Assembly (NCBI GenBank): GCA_020081605.1
Contig: JAHREC010000035.1
Coordinates: forward strand, 1-64,000
DNA from: Albifimbria verrucaria
Taxonomy: Eukaryota; Ascomycota; Sordariomycetes; Hypocreales; Stachybotryaceae
DNA length: 64,000 nt
Reading direction: 5' to 3'
Below are positions 51,338 through 61,156 of the stretch, one piece after another. The stretch's first letter is position 1. Each line of letters starts with the position of its first letter. Under the pieces are notes generated by a model. That model was given only the letters and a program-made list of their open reading frames with translations. It searched no databases and was not told where the DNA came from. Position numbers and translations under genes: made by a program.

Positions 51338-52486
51338 GGTGAGTGAATATTTGGTGAAATCTAGATGACCTGGCCGTCAGGTCCGGGTGGGGAGGGGTAG
51401 ACGTGGCGCAAAGAGCAGTTGTGGCCTTAGGTGCCTGACCAGATCACATGGCGAGACGAGGTCCATTGGCTGCAGCCGACCCAATCTGCCGGGTAATGAG
51501 CCTCATATTGTGTTGAGCGTGGACTGACGCAAGGGAATACGGCGTTTATCTTTACTTACCCTGGACTATTCTTATTTCTTTACCCTTCTTATGGGTATAA
51601 GACTGCAGACTACCCAACCTACTAGGAAGGGGCAAGCAAGCATCTTTTACCCTTCTTCAAAAGAATACAATTCATTGCTTCTACTTTACGCTTCTATGGA
51701 GCATAAATTGATCAGATGATATGTGATATCCAATTTCACTTACCATCTGCTGTGATGCTGTTGCTCTTCTTCTCTAAGTAACTCACCTACGACTTTGGGT
51801 GTGGTGTTGTTTTATGTCCCAGCAGAATATATAGAACGAAAAATGATTTGGGACTATATGTTTATATAAAACGGGCGCCGTTAATGTTCTTTGTCGCTCT
51901 GCTACATAGGCACGAATCAGTCACATACAGCACTCTCTAAGAAAGCCGTCGAACTTGCTGATCAGGGTTCACTGGCATAAGAGAAGGACCAACCTTATAA
52001 CTACGGCGATGGTTGTTAAATCTTGCAGAAGATGGCAGATGAGTCGATGTGTTTCAGTGAACCTACCGAACGGGATCGGTTCATGTTAGGCAGCAGCGTG
52101 CTATCAACAACATGGCCACGTACAGCTTGTTGGTCAACGAAACAGGTGAGAGCAAAGGCTCGTCACAGCAAAGGTTGCACAGCCTTGCCATAGCCTGTTC
52201 ATAACAACTGCGTCGCTCATTCGAATTCAAGCAAAGCCTCAGCTTTTCTTCCTCGAACCACCGACTAAGGCCAGAAGCAACGGGACTCTGCTACTATGGA
52301 GCTAGTATTGGTATGAGAAGCTGCGTTCATAAGACAACTTGGACAAGAGATCAGTCATTTATTCACAATAGCTTTTCTTTAACATCACCTCCTAACATGT
52401 CCCTTCATTTCCTCCTTAATTGCTCTTTTCTCACCATACCTCCTCAATTGTATCTGCCTCCGGCCCGTATCATTGGGACGATTGGC
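51338..52486. other. Intergenic region
   Basis: No gene supported. 52313-52486 is open in frame with the downstream SWIRM ORF but is pyrimidine-rich leader-like. Confidence 0.5.
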
Positions 52487-52850
52487 ATGGCCCCCACAAC
52501 CGCCGAGGACAGCAAGAAGTTCGATGCCTTGCCTGACTATTGCCCGCCTCCCAACGCTCTGCCCAGCAGACCTAACAGCCTCAAGGTGGACTGGAAGGGT
52601 CAGCCAATTGATCTCAGCAACGACCCACACGCTCACCTGCTTCACCCGGACGAGGTGACGTTGGCTGGCAACCTTCGTCTAGACTGCGCAACCTACCTCA
52701 CCAGCAAGAGCCGCATTTTTGAGTGTCGCGTGTCGCCTGCAGTGCCTGCGCACAGGCAAGGAGTTCCGCAAATCTGATGCCCAGCAGGCGTGCAAAATCG
52801 ACGTCAACAAGGCATCCAAGCTGTGGACTGCGTTCGACAAGGTGGGCTAG
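52487..52850 (+). pseudogene. Stand-alone SWIRM domain (FUN19-like), damaged
   Basis: SWIRM domains are helical modules of chromatin proteins. In fungi, FUN19-type proteins carry one at the C-terminus. From ATG 52487 the frame reads DYCPPPNALPSRPNSLKVDW, DLSNDPHAHLLHPDEVTLAG and LRLDCATYLTSKSRIFECR. It is then thrown out of frame by a 7-bp tandem duplication of GTGTCGC (52723-52729 and 52730-52736). Past it, the expected remainder continues (TGKEFRKSDAQQACKIDVNK, ASKLWTAFDKVG), ending at a TAG (52848-52850) where family members usually have Trp (KVGW). The long N-terminal part of the usual protein is absent. Two separate lesions of different type, plus N-terminal truncation, suggest a duplicated and decaying fragment rather than a sequencing error. 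Confidence 0.75.
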
Positions 52851-53995
52851 CTTGACGCCGCCTGTGTGAGGTGTTTTCTGTAAGAGAAGCGACAAAATCA
52901 CCGCAGACTATGAGTTGCTCGAATAACAGCGTGTGTTTCAAGCCTGTCAAGACACATACCGATGAACTAAGCTCAGACAAATTATTGTGACGCGCCGTAG
53001 ATGCTTATACTTGCCGCTGAACGAGGCTAAAGATGGTTTGGAGCGAGACAGTAAGGGTATAAGCGCGCGGACAAGGGCAGCGGCGCCGATGGAAGCCGAC
53101 GGAACCCTAGGGATGGCATAAAGCCAGCAAGGGGCCGCGGGTATCCTCAGGTGTCAGCCCAGCCGCGATGTTGCTGCCACTATCTCAAGATGGAGGTGGT
53201 AAGACCAATAGAATTGCCCCGCTGACGATTGTCAGTTGCTTGCCACGACAGTGCAGCCTCGTGGTTCTAAGGCGATCAACATAAAGCTGGAAGCCTTATC
53301 GCGGACGTATCTGATCGATAGAGGGTATTAGAACGGGGAAACCGCTAGTGACGTTGACTAGCCCACAAATTGCTGTGGCTTCTTAGCTGATAATAGAAGT
53401 CGCAGCATTTAGCAGCTTTACAAAGACTGACATGATTCATTCAGTATTCAGGAAGTAATATGAAGTATCTTTATATCCCAGCATGTTGGCTAAGACGTTA
53501 TGCAGACTGCTACAGTGTTGGAGCCTTCGGACCTTCAATGAGATGACCATCTTTTGAGTTTAGAGAAGGTCGGGAGCTCGGAGACTGCACATGTTACATT
53601 AGTCAGCTAGCATGGACGGCGAGGGATTCAATGGTTGGTGGCACGGGCCACTCGTGACGCGACCGTAATTACGCGAGCTGACATTGGTCGACCCCTGGAT
53701 CAAAACGAACTCGATGGTGAACATGTAATGTTTGGCTCGGAATCACCTCAGCTTGTTCGACCCCTAAGCAGTGGTATCTTCGGGAGGTGAGGACGATTGA
53801 CCCTAATCATACACTCTACACTACCTGCTGACCCCACTAGCCATCACATGTGCACTCCGTGCCCTCTGCCAGGGGCGGGTTTGTGGAAGTAACCTTATTC
53901 CATTCTGGGGAGAAAAGTTTCTCACAAAACTTACTCTGAGATGGAACAACAACATACGTCCGTATCAGTACATTTCACTAGTATTTGTATTCTGT
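52851..53995. other. Intergenic region
   Basis: No coding sequence recognised. Upstream flank of the E(z)-like locus. Confidence 0.5.
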
Positions 53996-55827
53996 ATGGA
54001 CATGCACCACGAGGACTATACTGGACAATTTGTTGTCGTCAATGGATCTCCTAAGCAATGTGGAAAAGCAGTACGCATTAATCTCGAAACCTTCAATGAC
54101 AAGGAGGCTAGAAAGAAGTTCTGGGTCGCGAAGGTTATAAAAAAGGCGGCAAAGGATAGGTGGCTAGTCCGATGGATGTTTTGGCCGGAAGACATACCGG
54201 CCGGCACCAAATGCGATCACACATTGATTGGAGGACGACAGAGACGCCATCACCCCTTAGAATTGATCTATTCCGACCGAACGTTTGTATACCCAACCAC
54301 ACTCAGCGGCGAGCCTGATATAACTGACCTAGCAATAGTTCAGGAGATAGACGGGCAGACAATTTATGGTCCAATTGACGTGGTGGAAGGAAGCAATGGC
54401 CGTGTGCGCGATACTGGCCTATTCTGGCACGAGAAGTACGATTGCAATAAAAATACCTTGACGGTTCGTCATGACGCCCCATTGATGATGGAAAAAGCTG
54501 ATCGTTGATCGTAGATCCCGTGGGTAAAAATCACCGACAACATCCTAGGCCACCAAACGCAAAAAGCGATACGAGAACGATGGGAAGCAGCAAGTAAAGC
54601 CAATCCCACCTCCACTGGGAAAAGGATGGCTGTGATACGACGGACTTGTTCGAGATATGCCCCTTGTGCTATCGTTTTGACTTCTGCAACCATGGAGTCT
54701 TTTTCGCGCCTGAATGGGTTGAACGTGCATCACATCCTCCACATCCTCGAGCAGACATCAAAACGCACTGCACCGGAGTCTGCGACTTATTGCCGCCAGA
54801 TGTCCGTCAGCTCCAAAAGGTGGCGGGATTGGTCCCGGGAGGACGACAATATGGTCAGATTTTTCGTCCATTACTGGCCTAAAACTGAGGTTTCGATGCC
54901 TTGTTTCTTGTCTGGGCTGATGGACCGCTGCTGTGCAGATATTTGCCAGAAGCTCCAAGAAGACCACGGCATATTCGATTTGGTGAACGGGGCCGCATGT
55001 TCCGCAAGGGTCACCAAAACCTGCCAGAAAGCCTACGTTCACCGGCACGGTATAACAAAAGTCGTCACAAGCGACGAAAGCGATGGCTTCCAACGAATCA
55101 GCATAATCATCTTGTGAGACCAAAGTTATGTTGTGCACATGAAGGGCAGTGCCTACCTAGCAATTGCCGCTGCGTCAAGGCCAAGGTTTTCTGTGAACCA
55201 TCCTGTCATTGCCCCGAAAGCTGCGACTTCAGATTTTGGGGATGTGAATGCCACTCTAAGGACCGCCCTTGCTCGGACGGGACCTGTCTCTGCGTTAAAC
55301 TTGCTCGAGAATGTGATCCGATGCTATGTACGCCTTGTGGCACAGCCGAAACGATACGATTGGGCGGTACGGTAAATGATGCTGCGAAGTGTCAGAATTG
55401 CTCACTCCAACGCGGTGTTGCCAAAAGCTTCTTGTCGCCAAGAGTACCATTGACGGAGCAGGGCGTGGTGTCTTCACCGATGATCGACATTGTTGAAAGG
55501 GACATTGTCGCGGAATTGAAAGGCGAGATTCTGGACAATGAAGAAGCCGAATATCGGAATCCAGATGATTCGCCATATTGTTTCGAAATCCTGCGTATGG
55601 CTGGCATCATCATCGACGCCCGCCTCTGCGGCAGTGAGATGGCGTTCTGCAATCATTCTGATACGCCCAATGTAAAAGCTCGCGTACTCCTTGTTGGGGG
55701 CGAGTATCGTGTCAAGATCCAAGCTATGCATGATATCAAGGCCGGATCGGAGCTGTTCCTCAACTATAATGATACTGATTCGACTACGCGATTATCAGAC
55801 ACTCCTCTTCACCACGAGCAAGCCTAA
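53996..55827 (+). CDS. Divergent Enhancer-of-zeste-like SET protein with BAH-like N-terminus (frameshifted)
   Basis: E(z)/KMT6 proteins are the H3K27 methyltransferases of PRC2. 53996-54508 is BAH-like: KFWVAKVIKKAAKDRWLVRW, FWPEDIPAG, HPLELIYSDRTFVYP. Next come CPLCYRFDFCNHGVFFAPEW and WSREDDNMVRFFVHYWPK (about 54640-54890), similar to the segment before the CXC domain. The CXC domain lies at about 55125-55420 (CLPSNCRCVKAKVFCEPSC, later ECDPMLCTPC, CQNCSLQRGV). The SET domain runs to about 55780 with FCNHSDTPNVK and GSELFLNYND. Frame changes at about 54622 and 55092 fit one missing A each; about 54818 fits one extra A. TGA and TAG codons at 54506-54516 separate the BAH part, so an intron ending TAG at 54516 is possible. 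The SAM-binding GxG block is not recognisable (EQGVVSSP instead), so activity is doubtful. Confidence 0.7.
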
Positions 55828-57059
55828 GGATTATAAATCATTTGATGAGGTTGATCAAGTAGGTCTATACATGCAACAATGCACAGGAGGTTCCAAGACG
55901 ATGGACTTTCAGCAAAAGTGGCGTGACGCCGTTCGAAAGACCAAACCACCTGTCATGCCGGACATCATCACACGCTTTCTGGAAGCGAATAACCCAGATT
56001 CGAATGTGCTGCTAAGGCTGGTAGTGACCATCATGTATCTGCAGGGCCGTGGGGCAAGCCCCCATTTGGACATTCTCAAGTCGATTATGCCTGCTTGGGA
56101 ACGTGCGCATGGCGAAGATGCAAGCGTCGACTCACTTGGTCACCATCCGCCTGCATCGCCGGTTTTGACCGAAACTGTTGAGGGCATTGGTCAGAATCAA
56201 GCCCCGGCTGTTATAGTCCCAGAAACATGGACGTCTGAGTGTATCTCTGCTGACTGTTCAGTTCTGCATGTTCCCGAGACTGTTGGAGTTCAAACGGTCG
56301 AAAATACCAAGTCCACCTTTTCGGAGCCATCAGCATTACGTACGCCGCTCTTGGAGGCCATTGGCGACGACCAGCTACCCATCAGCGTAGTCGATGATGG
56401 TTGCAGACTTTCAAGGATCGATGGCGGGGTGCAAAAGCCAATGGTTTCCCACACCTCCTCAGACGCTTGCAATTCAAACCCAGACCATACTGGTTCTACA
56501 AAACCGACAGAATATGCTTTGCTAGGCCAAGACATGCCAAGGAATTTGCATGAACGAGTACCAACCCCAGAGTTCAGTAGGTTTATTTTTCTCGATACAC
56601 GACCGACTACTAACCGGGCCTCAAGAGCATGTTCAACCTTTGAAACCACACAACCGCTTAGTAGACCAAGAGACTGTGGCACAGCTACTGGCCCATCGCC
56701 ACAGTTGCTGTGTATGTGGAAAACTTGTGCATGTCGTTTACATAATGGCACATCTAAGCGTACTTCATCCGGGAGTATATCGTGCAATATGTAGGTTTAT
56801 GAAGATGGCTGTGAGGCGTGGGATATTCTGCGAAGAGCATGGCATATTCTGCCCACCGAGAAAGAGACTGAAAACTGGCCAAGGCACAGAGTATACTGGG
56901 AATAATGATGAGACCGGCGCGAAAGGTACCCAAAGGGATGAAGGGTCTATCACGAGCGCCAACACCATCAAAGCGTGTCCTGTATGCGGTCGCGAAGATC
57001 AAGGCGGCGACAAGGACTATGGACTACCTATAATGCTTCGTGCATCAACAAAACAGTGA
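55828..57059 (+). CDS. C-terminal extension or separate gene following the SET domain
   Basis: Open sequence continues directly from the SET region in the next frame (from RDYQTLLFTTSKPKDYKSF, about 55790) through FQQKWRDAVRKTKPPVMPDI and LLRLVVTIMYLQGRGASP. It passes into a third frame near 56615 and ends at the TGA at 57057-57059. The last part holds a C2H2-like CCVCGKLVHVVYIMAHLSVLH (about 56707-56768), a Cys/basic stretch, and a final CPVCGRED. As far as I know, most E(z) proteins stop soon after SET, so a roughly 400-residue tail would be unusual. It might instead be a neighbouring gene whose start is lost in a frameshift. No family recognised. Confidence 0.45.
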
Positions 57060-57214
57060 AGCCCCGCCTCGACTACTACTCGAGCACCACTCAAAAGCAG
57101 GGCCCTTAGTGCTGCCGATATCACCATGCCGCTTGCTCCTTGTCGCAGCGAAGAAGAAGGCGGGCTGGGAGAAAAGTCGAGGTCATAGGGGCCTTGCCCG
57201 GTGCTGCGTCTTGG

Positions 57215-57790
57215 CCGCAATACGAACCTAGCGGTCCTCCCGTGGCGATGCACAGAATGTTACAGGCAAGGAGCTCAGCTGGTTCAGCTTCTGGTTCGAT
57301 CGAACGCTTGACTTTAAGAAACAAGTGAAAAGGGGGCAGTTACAGGAGCTAGGGTTACAGGTTTGTCCCGTTGAAGCATAGCACTGAAGTTGAAAACAAC
57401 TTTCTGCAAGGGTTGCTACCTTGAAAGGGTTTCTAACCTCCACCACCCCAGGCTTACAATTTGGTGTACTATACCCAGTATGGTAAGACAAAGGCACCGC
57501 GACGGGTCACGCTGGAGTGTGTTACATGGTCGAGGACGACATCCTCGGCCCTGGGATCCCAGTGAACGCGTCAAGAGAAATCACCTTCTCGCCAGAAGTG
57601 AGGTATGCGGAACTGCAAGCCGGTAACACATCTCCTGGCGCAGACAACATCACGTTCAAGCCTCTACGAGCATCCTGGCACGTCATCAGCAGTCACGCTT
57701 ACCGGCTACGGCGTGCTGCACTCACAGCAGTGCGGCGCCCTACCTCGATGGCCAGCCTTGGATATGATCCCCACCCTCATCCACGATAAC
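57215..57790 (+). mobile_element. Rearranged LINE reverse-transcriptase fragments
   Basis: Three pieces resemble Tad1-like ORF2. They are FSFWFDRTLDFKKQVK (about 57285-57330), ARVATLKGFLTSTTPG (about 57405-57455), and ITFSPEVRYAEL followed by NTSPGADNITFKPLRASW (about 57575-57685). The last block is the start of the RT domain and normally precedes the first two, so the pieces are out of order. This implies a rearranged or composite remnant. Stops and frame changes are frequent. Confidence 0.6.
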
Positions 57791-57804
57791 AGGAGGGCGC
57801 CAAA

Positions 57805-58641
57805 GGTTGACAGTCGAACTTTGCAAGCTCCGCGAGGAGTGCAAGGCTGTTCAAAGCGAGCATGATGTGCTGGAACGACAGCTCGACGAACAAGAATCCC
57901 TTTTGCCAAAGAAGAAGAGAAGTATCGTGGCATGGACTATATGACCAAGACTGTCATGAATGCTTCCCAGACTGTGGAAGACATCAAAGACTTGGAGAAC
58001 CAGGTAGATTGAATCGTGTCTCAACAGACGTCTGGAGGCTCCACCAGATCCGCCGAAGAGGTTCATGAGCTTTAAGCTATCTTGTCCGAGCAGATGTGAG
58101 CACTCAGGGCTCACGCTTCGAAGCTGATGCTGGAAAGATAACGAATTAAGGACCAGCTCAACGCCTTGGAGGTTGAAAAGAGCGAGCCGAGAACCAGTAT
58201 TAGCTGAGCCGCGGGTCAATTGGAAGAGGGAAAAGGCATACAAGCACAAATCCAGTCTTTGAAGGAAGATCTTGGCCACCGAAGAGAAATCATCTAACAC
58301 ACGGACAAGGAGCTCGATAAAGTCGACCTCTGATATCATGGAGGCTTGATCGGTTGGCGATGCTATCCTGGGCCATGATTGTGTGAAAGAGCGAACAATT
58401 ATTAATGACCGGGACAACATCTGCCAAGTCTATCAGCGAAGTCAAGGAGATGATGGATAATGACATTCAGGAATACGTCGATCGAGGTGGTTCCTCGGAC
58501 TTGGCCGCGAATGAGCGAGCAATAGCTGCGCTAGAAAAATTCATTGCAAGTCCCGAGAAAGAAGTTGAAGACCTCACGGTCCGGACTCGAGTGGAAACCT
58601 GCCGACGCAGCGTGACTCTGGTCACTATGAGTATGCCTTAA
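57805..58641 (+). pseudogene. Stop-riddled coiled-coil ORF
   Basis: The plus strand encodes an almost continuous charged helix: LTVELCKLREECKAVQSEHD, MNASQTVEDIKDLENQVD, KDQLNALEVEKSEPRTSIS, AAGQLEEGKGIQAQIQSLKE. The last open part, 58405-58641, contains ANERAIAALEKFIASPEKEV. At least five in-frame TGA/TAA stops interrupt it (for example after NQVD, VHEL and REII) besides one frame change near 57900. The stops sit where Gln/Arg/Lys codons would be natural, consistent with C-to-T type decay such as RIP. The original family is unknown. Confidence 0.5.
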
Positions 58642-58939
58642 CATTTCGTGGCACAGGATCCTGATCCCCACCAGGCCACTCTCAGAATTTTCAAGACCAG
58701 GAGAGCTGGCGTTTGGCCATCAAGTGAATATACCATCAACAAGTGAGATAGATCTGGTGCCGACATCAGCAACCACCGTCGCTTCTGACGCCATCCCATA
58801 TGGCAATGGTCTCGCTCCTAGAATTTGGGCGGGAGATACCCGGTGAAGGCATGTGCCACCCTATGATGACGACAGCCACTGTAAGACTGATAGATGGTAA
58901 TGCAGTGAACGCTTGCTGGGCCGCTACCAAGGAAGGTAA

Positions 58940-59065
58940 GCGCGCAAGAGGTTGGTGATCGCATGCATCGCGTGCCGATCGAAAAAGAGCAAATGGCATC
59001 CCGCCTATCCTCAATGTGCGCGGTGCAAGAAGCTCGACTTTCCCTGCAAGTTCAAGAATGTGTGA
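58940..59065 (+). pseudogene. Zn2Cys6 binuclear cluster fragment with one Cys replaced by Trp
   Basis: The frame at 58940 reads KRLVIACIACRSKKSKW followed by HPAYPQCARCKKLDFPCKF. The spacing is exactly that of fungal Zn(II)2Cys6 DNA-binding domains (C-x2-C-x6-C-x6-C-x2-C-x6-C), but the third Cys, at 58994-58996, is TGG (Trp). A TGA stop or a GTGAG splice donor follows at 59061-59066. Without the third Cys the two-zinc cluster could not form, so this is a relic of a transcription factor or a miscalled codon. The surrounding exons could not be found. Confidence 0.65.
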
Positions 59066-59660
59066 GCTGTCATCGTTGCATGGGTGGCGTGACCGAGAAT
59101 ACGAAGGCGTCGATGGACTTCGACAGACCCAGGGTTGGAAATAGTCGTTCGCCATCTAGAGTTCCAGCAGGCCTGGATAATACGCGAAAGCTAGACGAAA
59201 CTTCCTGATCGAATAATGCGAGGCTCTGTACGAGCAGAGCGAATCTCCAACATCACCTAGACTCGCCCTTCATCAACCCCTGAAACAGGAACGAACAAAC
59301 GACAAACTTTAGAAAATGGAGTTTCTCTCATTGAATATGTTAAGCCTCCAAAGGGTTTACAAAATCCACAGAGTCTTGTTCAACACTTCGGCACATAGAG
59401 AAACTTCGCATGTCACTAGATGCCGGGACTTCTATCATCGGTCAATTCACTAGCTAACTAATGTCATTAGTTTTCCTCTGGTTTTAATTGGGTCATTGGG
59501 TCAGATCTGTGTTCGACACATAAACGGAGACTTTTCACATTCAATGAGAGATGCCAAATGACGACCATCTGACTGCTGTTCTACGGTCGCCAGAGTAGTG
59601 CAATTCAACGGACACCCTTCATGACCCACCGTTGACTCGCCTAAGGAAGTGCTGAGTCGA
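59066..59660. other. Non-coding stretch
   Basis: Possible continuation of the Zn2Cys6 relic to about 59205 (open frame ending LDNTRKLDETS), otherwise nothing recognised. Confidence 0.4.
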
Positions 59661-59739
59661 GCCTGGCGGATGGTTCCCTATGTCGTGGACGCTCGATCGA
59701 TTATCGCAGTCATATGATGGCTCTTTGGCTATGTTGGTA

Positions 59740-60890
59740 GCATCATCATTCCCACGTTCACTCCTGAAGAAGTTTTCAAGACTTGGTTGGCCAACACTGG
59801 TTACGAGACAAGTGTCCAGCAGAAGAAATGAGAGGCTTCCGTACTATTTGACTTCCTTGGAAGGGAAATGAGGACCTCTATCGAAGCCGTTGCCAACTGT
59901 CGCAGAGCATCCAGTTCCTGTCGCTGCGAAGAGCAACTCCAATGGTTGCTCCTCATCGAGAGAGGGGTATCAAGACATTGTACAATTAAGAGAAGCAGGC
60001 CGCCTTGATCCGCAACCCGGACCAAGTGTCTCGACACGGCTCATTTGCTCGTCTCGCGCACTCGATTTGTAGAATCACCGGTCATCCATTGAGTGATCAA
60101 GCTAGAATACTAGCAGCCGGTAGCTGCTACTCGCATCCGGCTCTGCAAGACTAATGAGCTGCTGCCAGACTACAAGCGACCGGCGCTGCTACCAAACACA
60201 TTTAGCGAGGTTAGCGAAGACCGGGATCCTCTCCAGACTGCTTCCAAAGGGGCACCGCTGCAGAATTCCAGAACTGGCCCTGGGAGTTACCACCACCCAC
60301 ATTGGTCGTGTATTCCGATGGCTCCCAGATGAAGGAAGGTGCCGTCAGGTACGGATTCACCGTGCACTGCGGCGGCCGAGCAATCACTTAAGGCTCAGAT
60401 TCCTTTGGCCAGCCAAGGTCTTGATGCAGAAGCGACTGGTGCCCTGGAAGGACTCATAGCAGCGCTAAGCATCCAAGACTGCTCAGAACAGACAATCATG
60501 GCCTGCCTCGACAATATTGCCGCGATCACCTGCCTCCGAGGCCAGCCCTCCGACTCTTCACAGGATGTTTTCATCGAGTTGCAGGCACTCGCCGCATCGC
60601 ACCGCGTCACCAAGGTCCGCGGGATTCCCGGCCACGCCAAGATTCCCGGAAACGAAGAAGCAGATGCCCTGGCGAAAGCTGGATGCCTCATGCAAGTTCC
60701 TGCAGGTGCTCCTCAACACTGGCCCATCTTGCATCGAACCGCTAAACGGCGGGCAGAAGACGCTTTCAAAGCCTGGTGGGAAGAATATGAATCTGACAAG
60801 TACAAAGCAATCGAGCTCCCAGTCACGACCAAGAAGGTCGACGGCGAGATGAATCAACATAACCCTGCTCCCTTTGGTATCTCATAATCA
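59740..60890 (+). mobile_element. Tad1-like LINE, copy B (RT edge and RNase H)
   Basis: The piece SLLKKFSRLGWPTLVTRQVS at about 59760-59820 resembles the RT segment before the FLS.R block. After broken sequence, an uninterrupted frame 60339-60887 carries an RNase H domain: TIMACLDNIAAITCLRGQPS, FIELQALAASHRVTKV, GIPGHAKIPGNEEADALAKA, ending in a LINE-like KAWWEEYESDKYKAIELP. The H and D of the GHA..GNE.AD motif are present. The strand and order match copy A (4.3-4.7 kb), and the two align by eye. This is the better-preserved copy, but ORF2 as a whole is not intact. Confidence 0.8.
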
Positions 60891-61156
60891 GCTGTCAAAG
60901 GATTTCACCAATGATTTGCTTTTGCAATTTTGTGCACCACGAAAACTGCAGAAGGAAACTTGACTGGCGTGGTCAAACCCTCGAAACCAACGATAGCAGC
61001 ATAGAAGACAGTACCTGGCCCTTCCTACGATACCTTCAATTAAAGAAATCACTGCAGCCTACAGCAGCCCATACCCTCTTCTCGTGCCAACATCATGCAG
61101 CGGCATTGTCTCCATAGTTGTCATGATTCCTCACCATCCGGCCTCCACAAACGCTC
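60891..61156. other. Junction between LINE copy B and asparaginase gene
   Basis: Holds the possible degraded LINE tail (CFCNFVHHENC, about 60915) and the 3' flank of the asparaginase gene. No gene. Confidence 0.4.
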
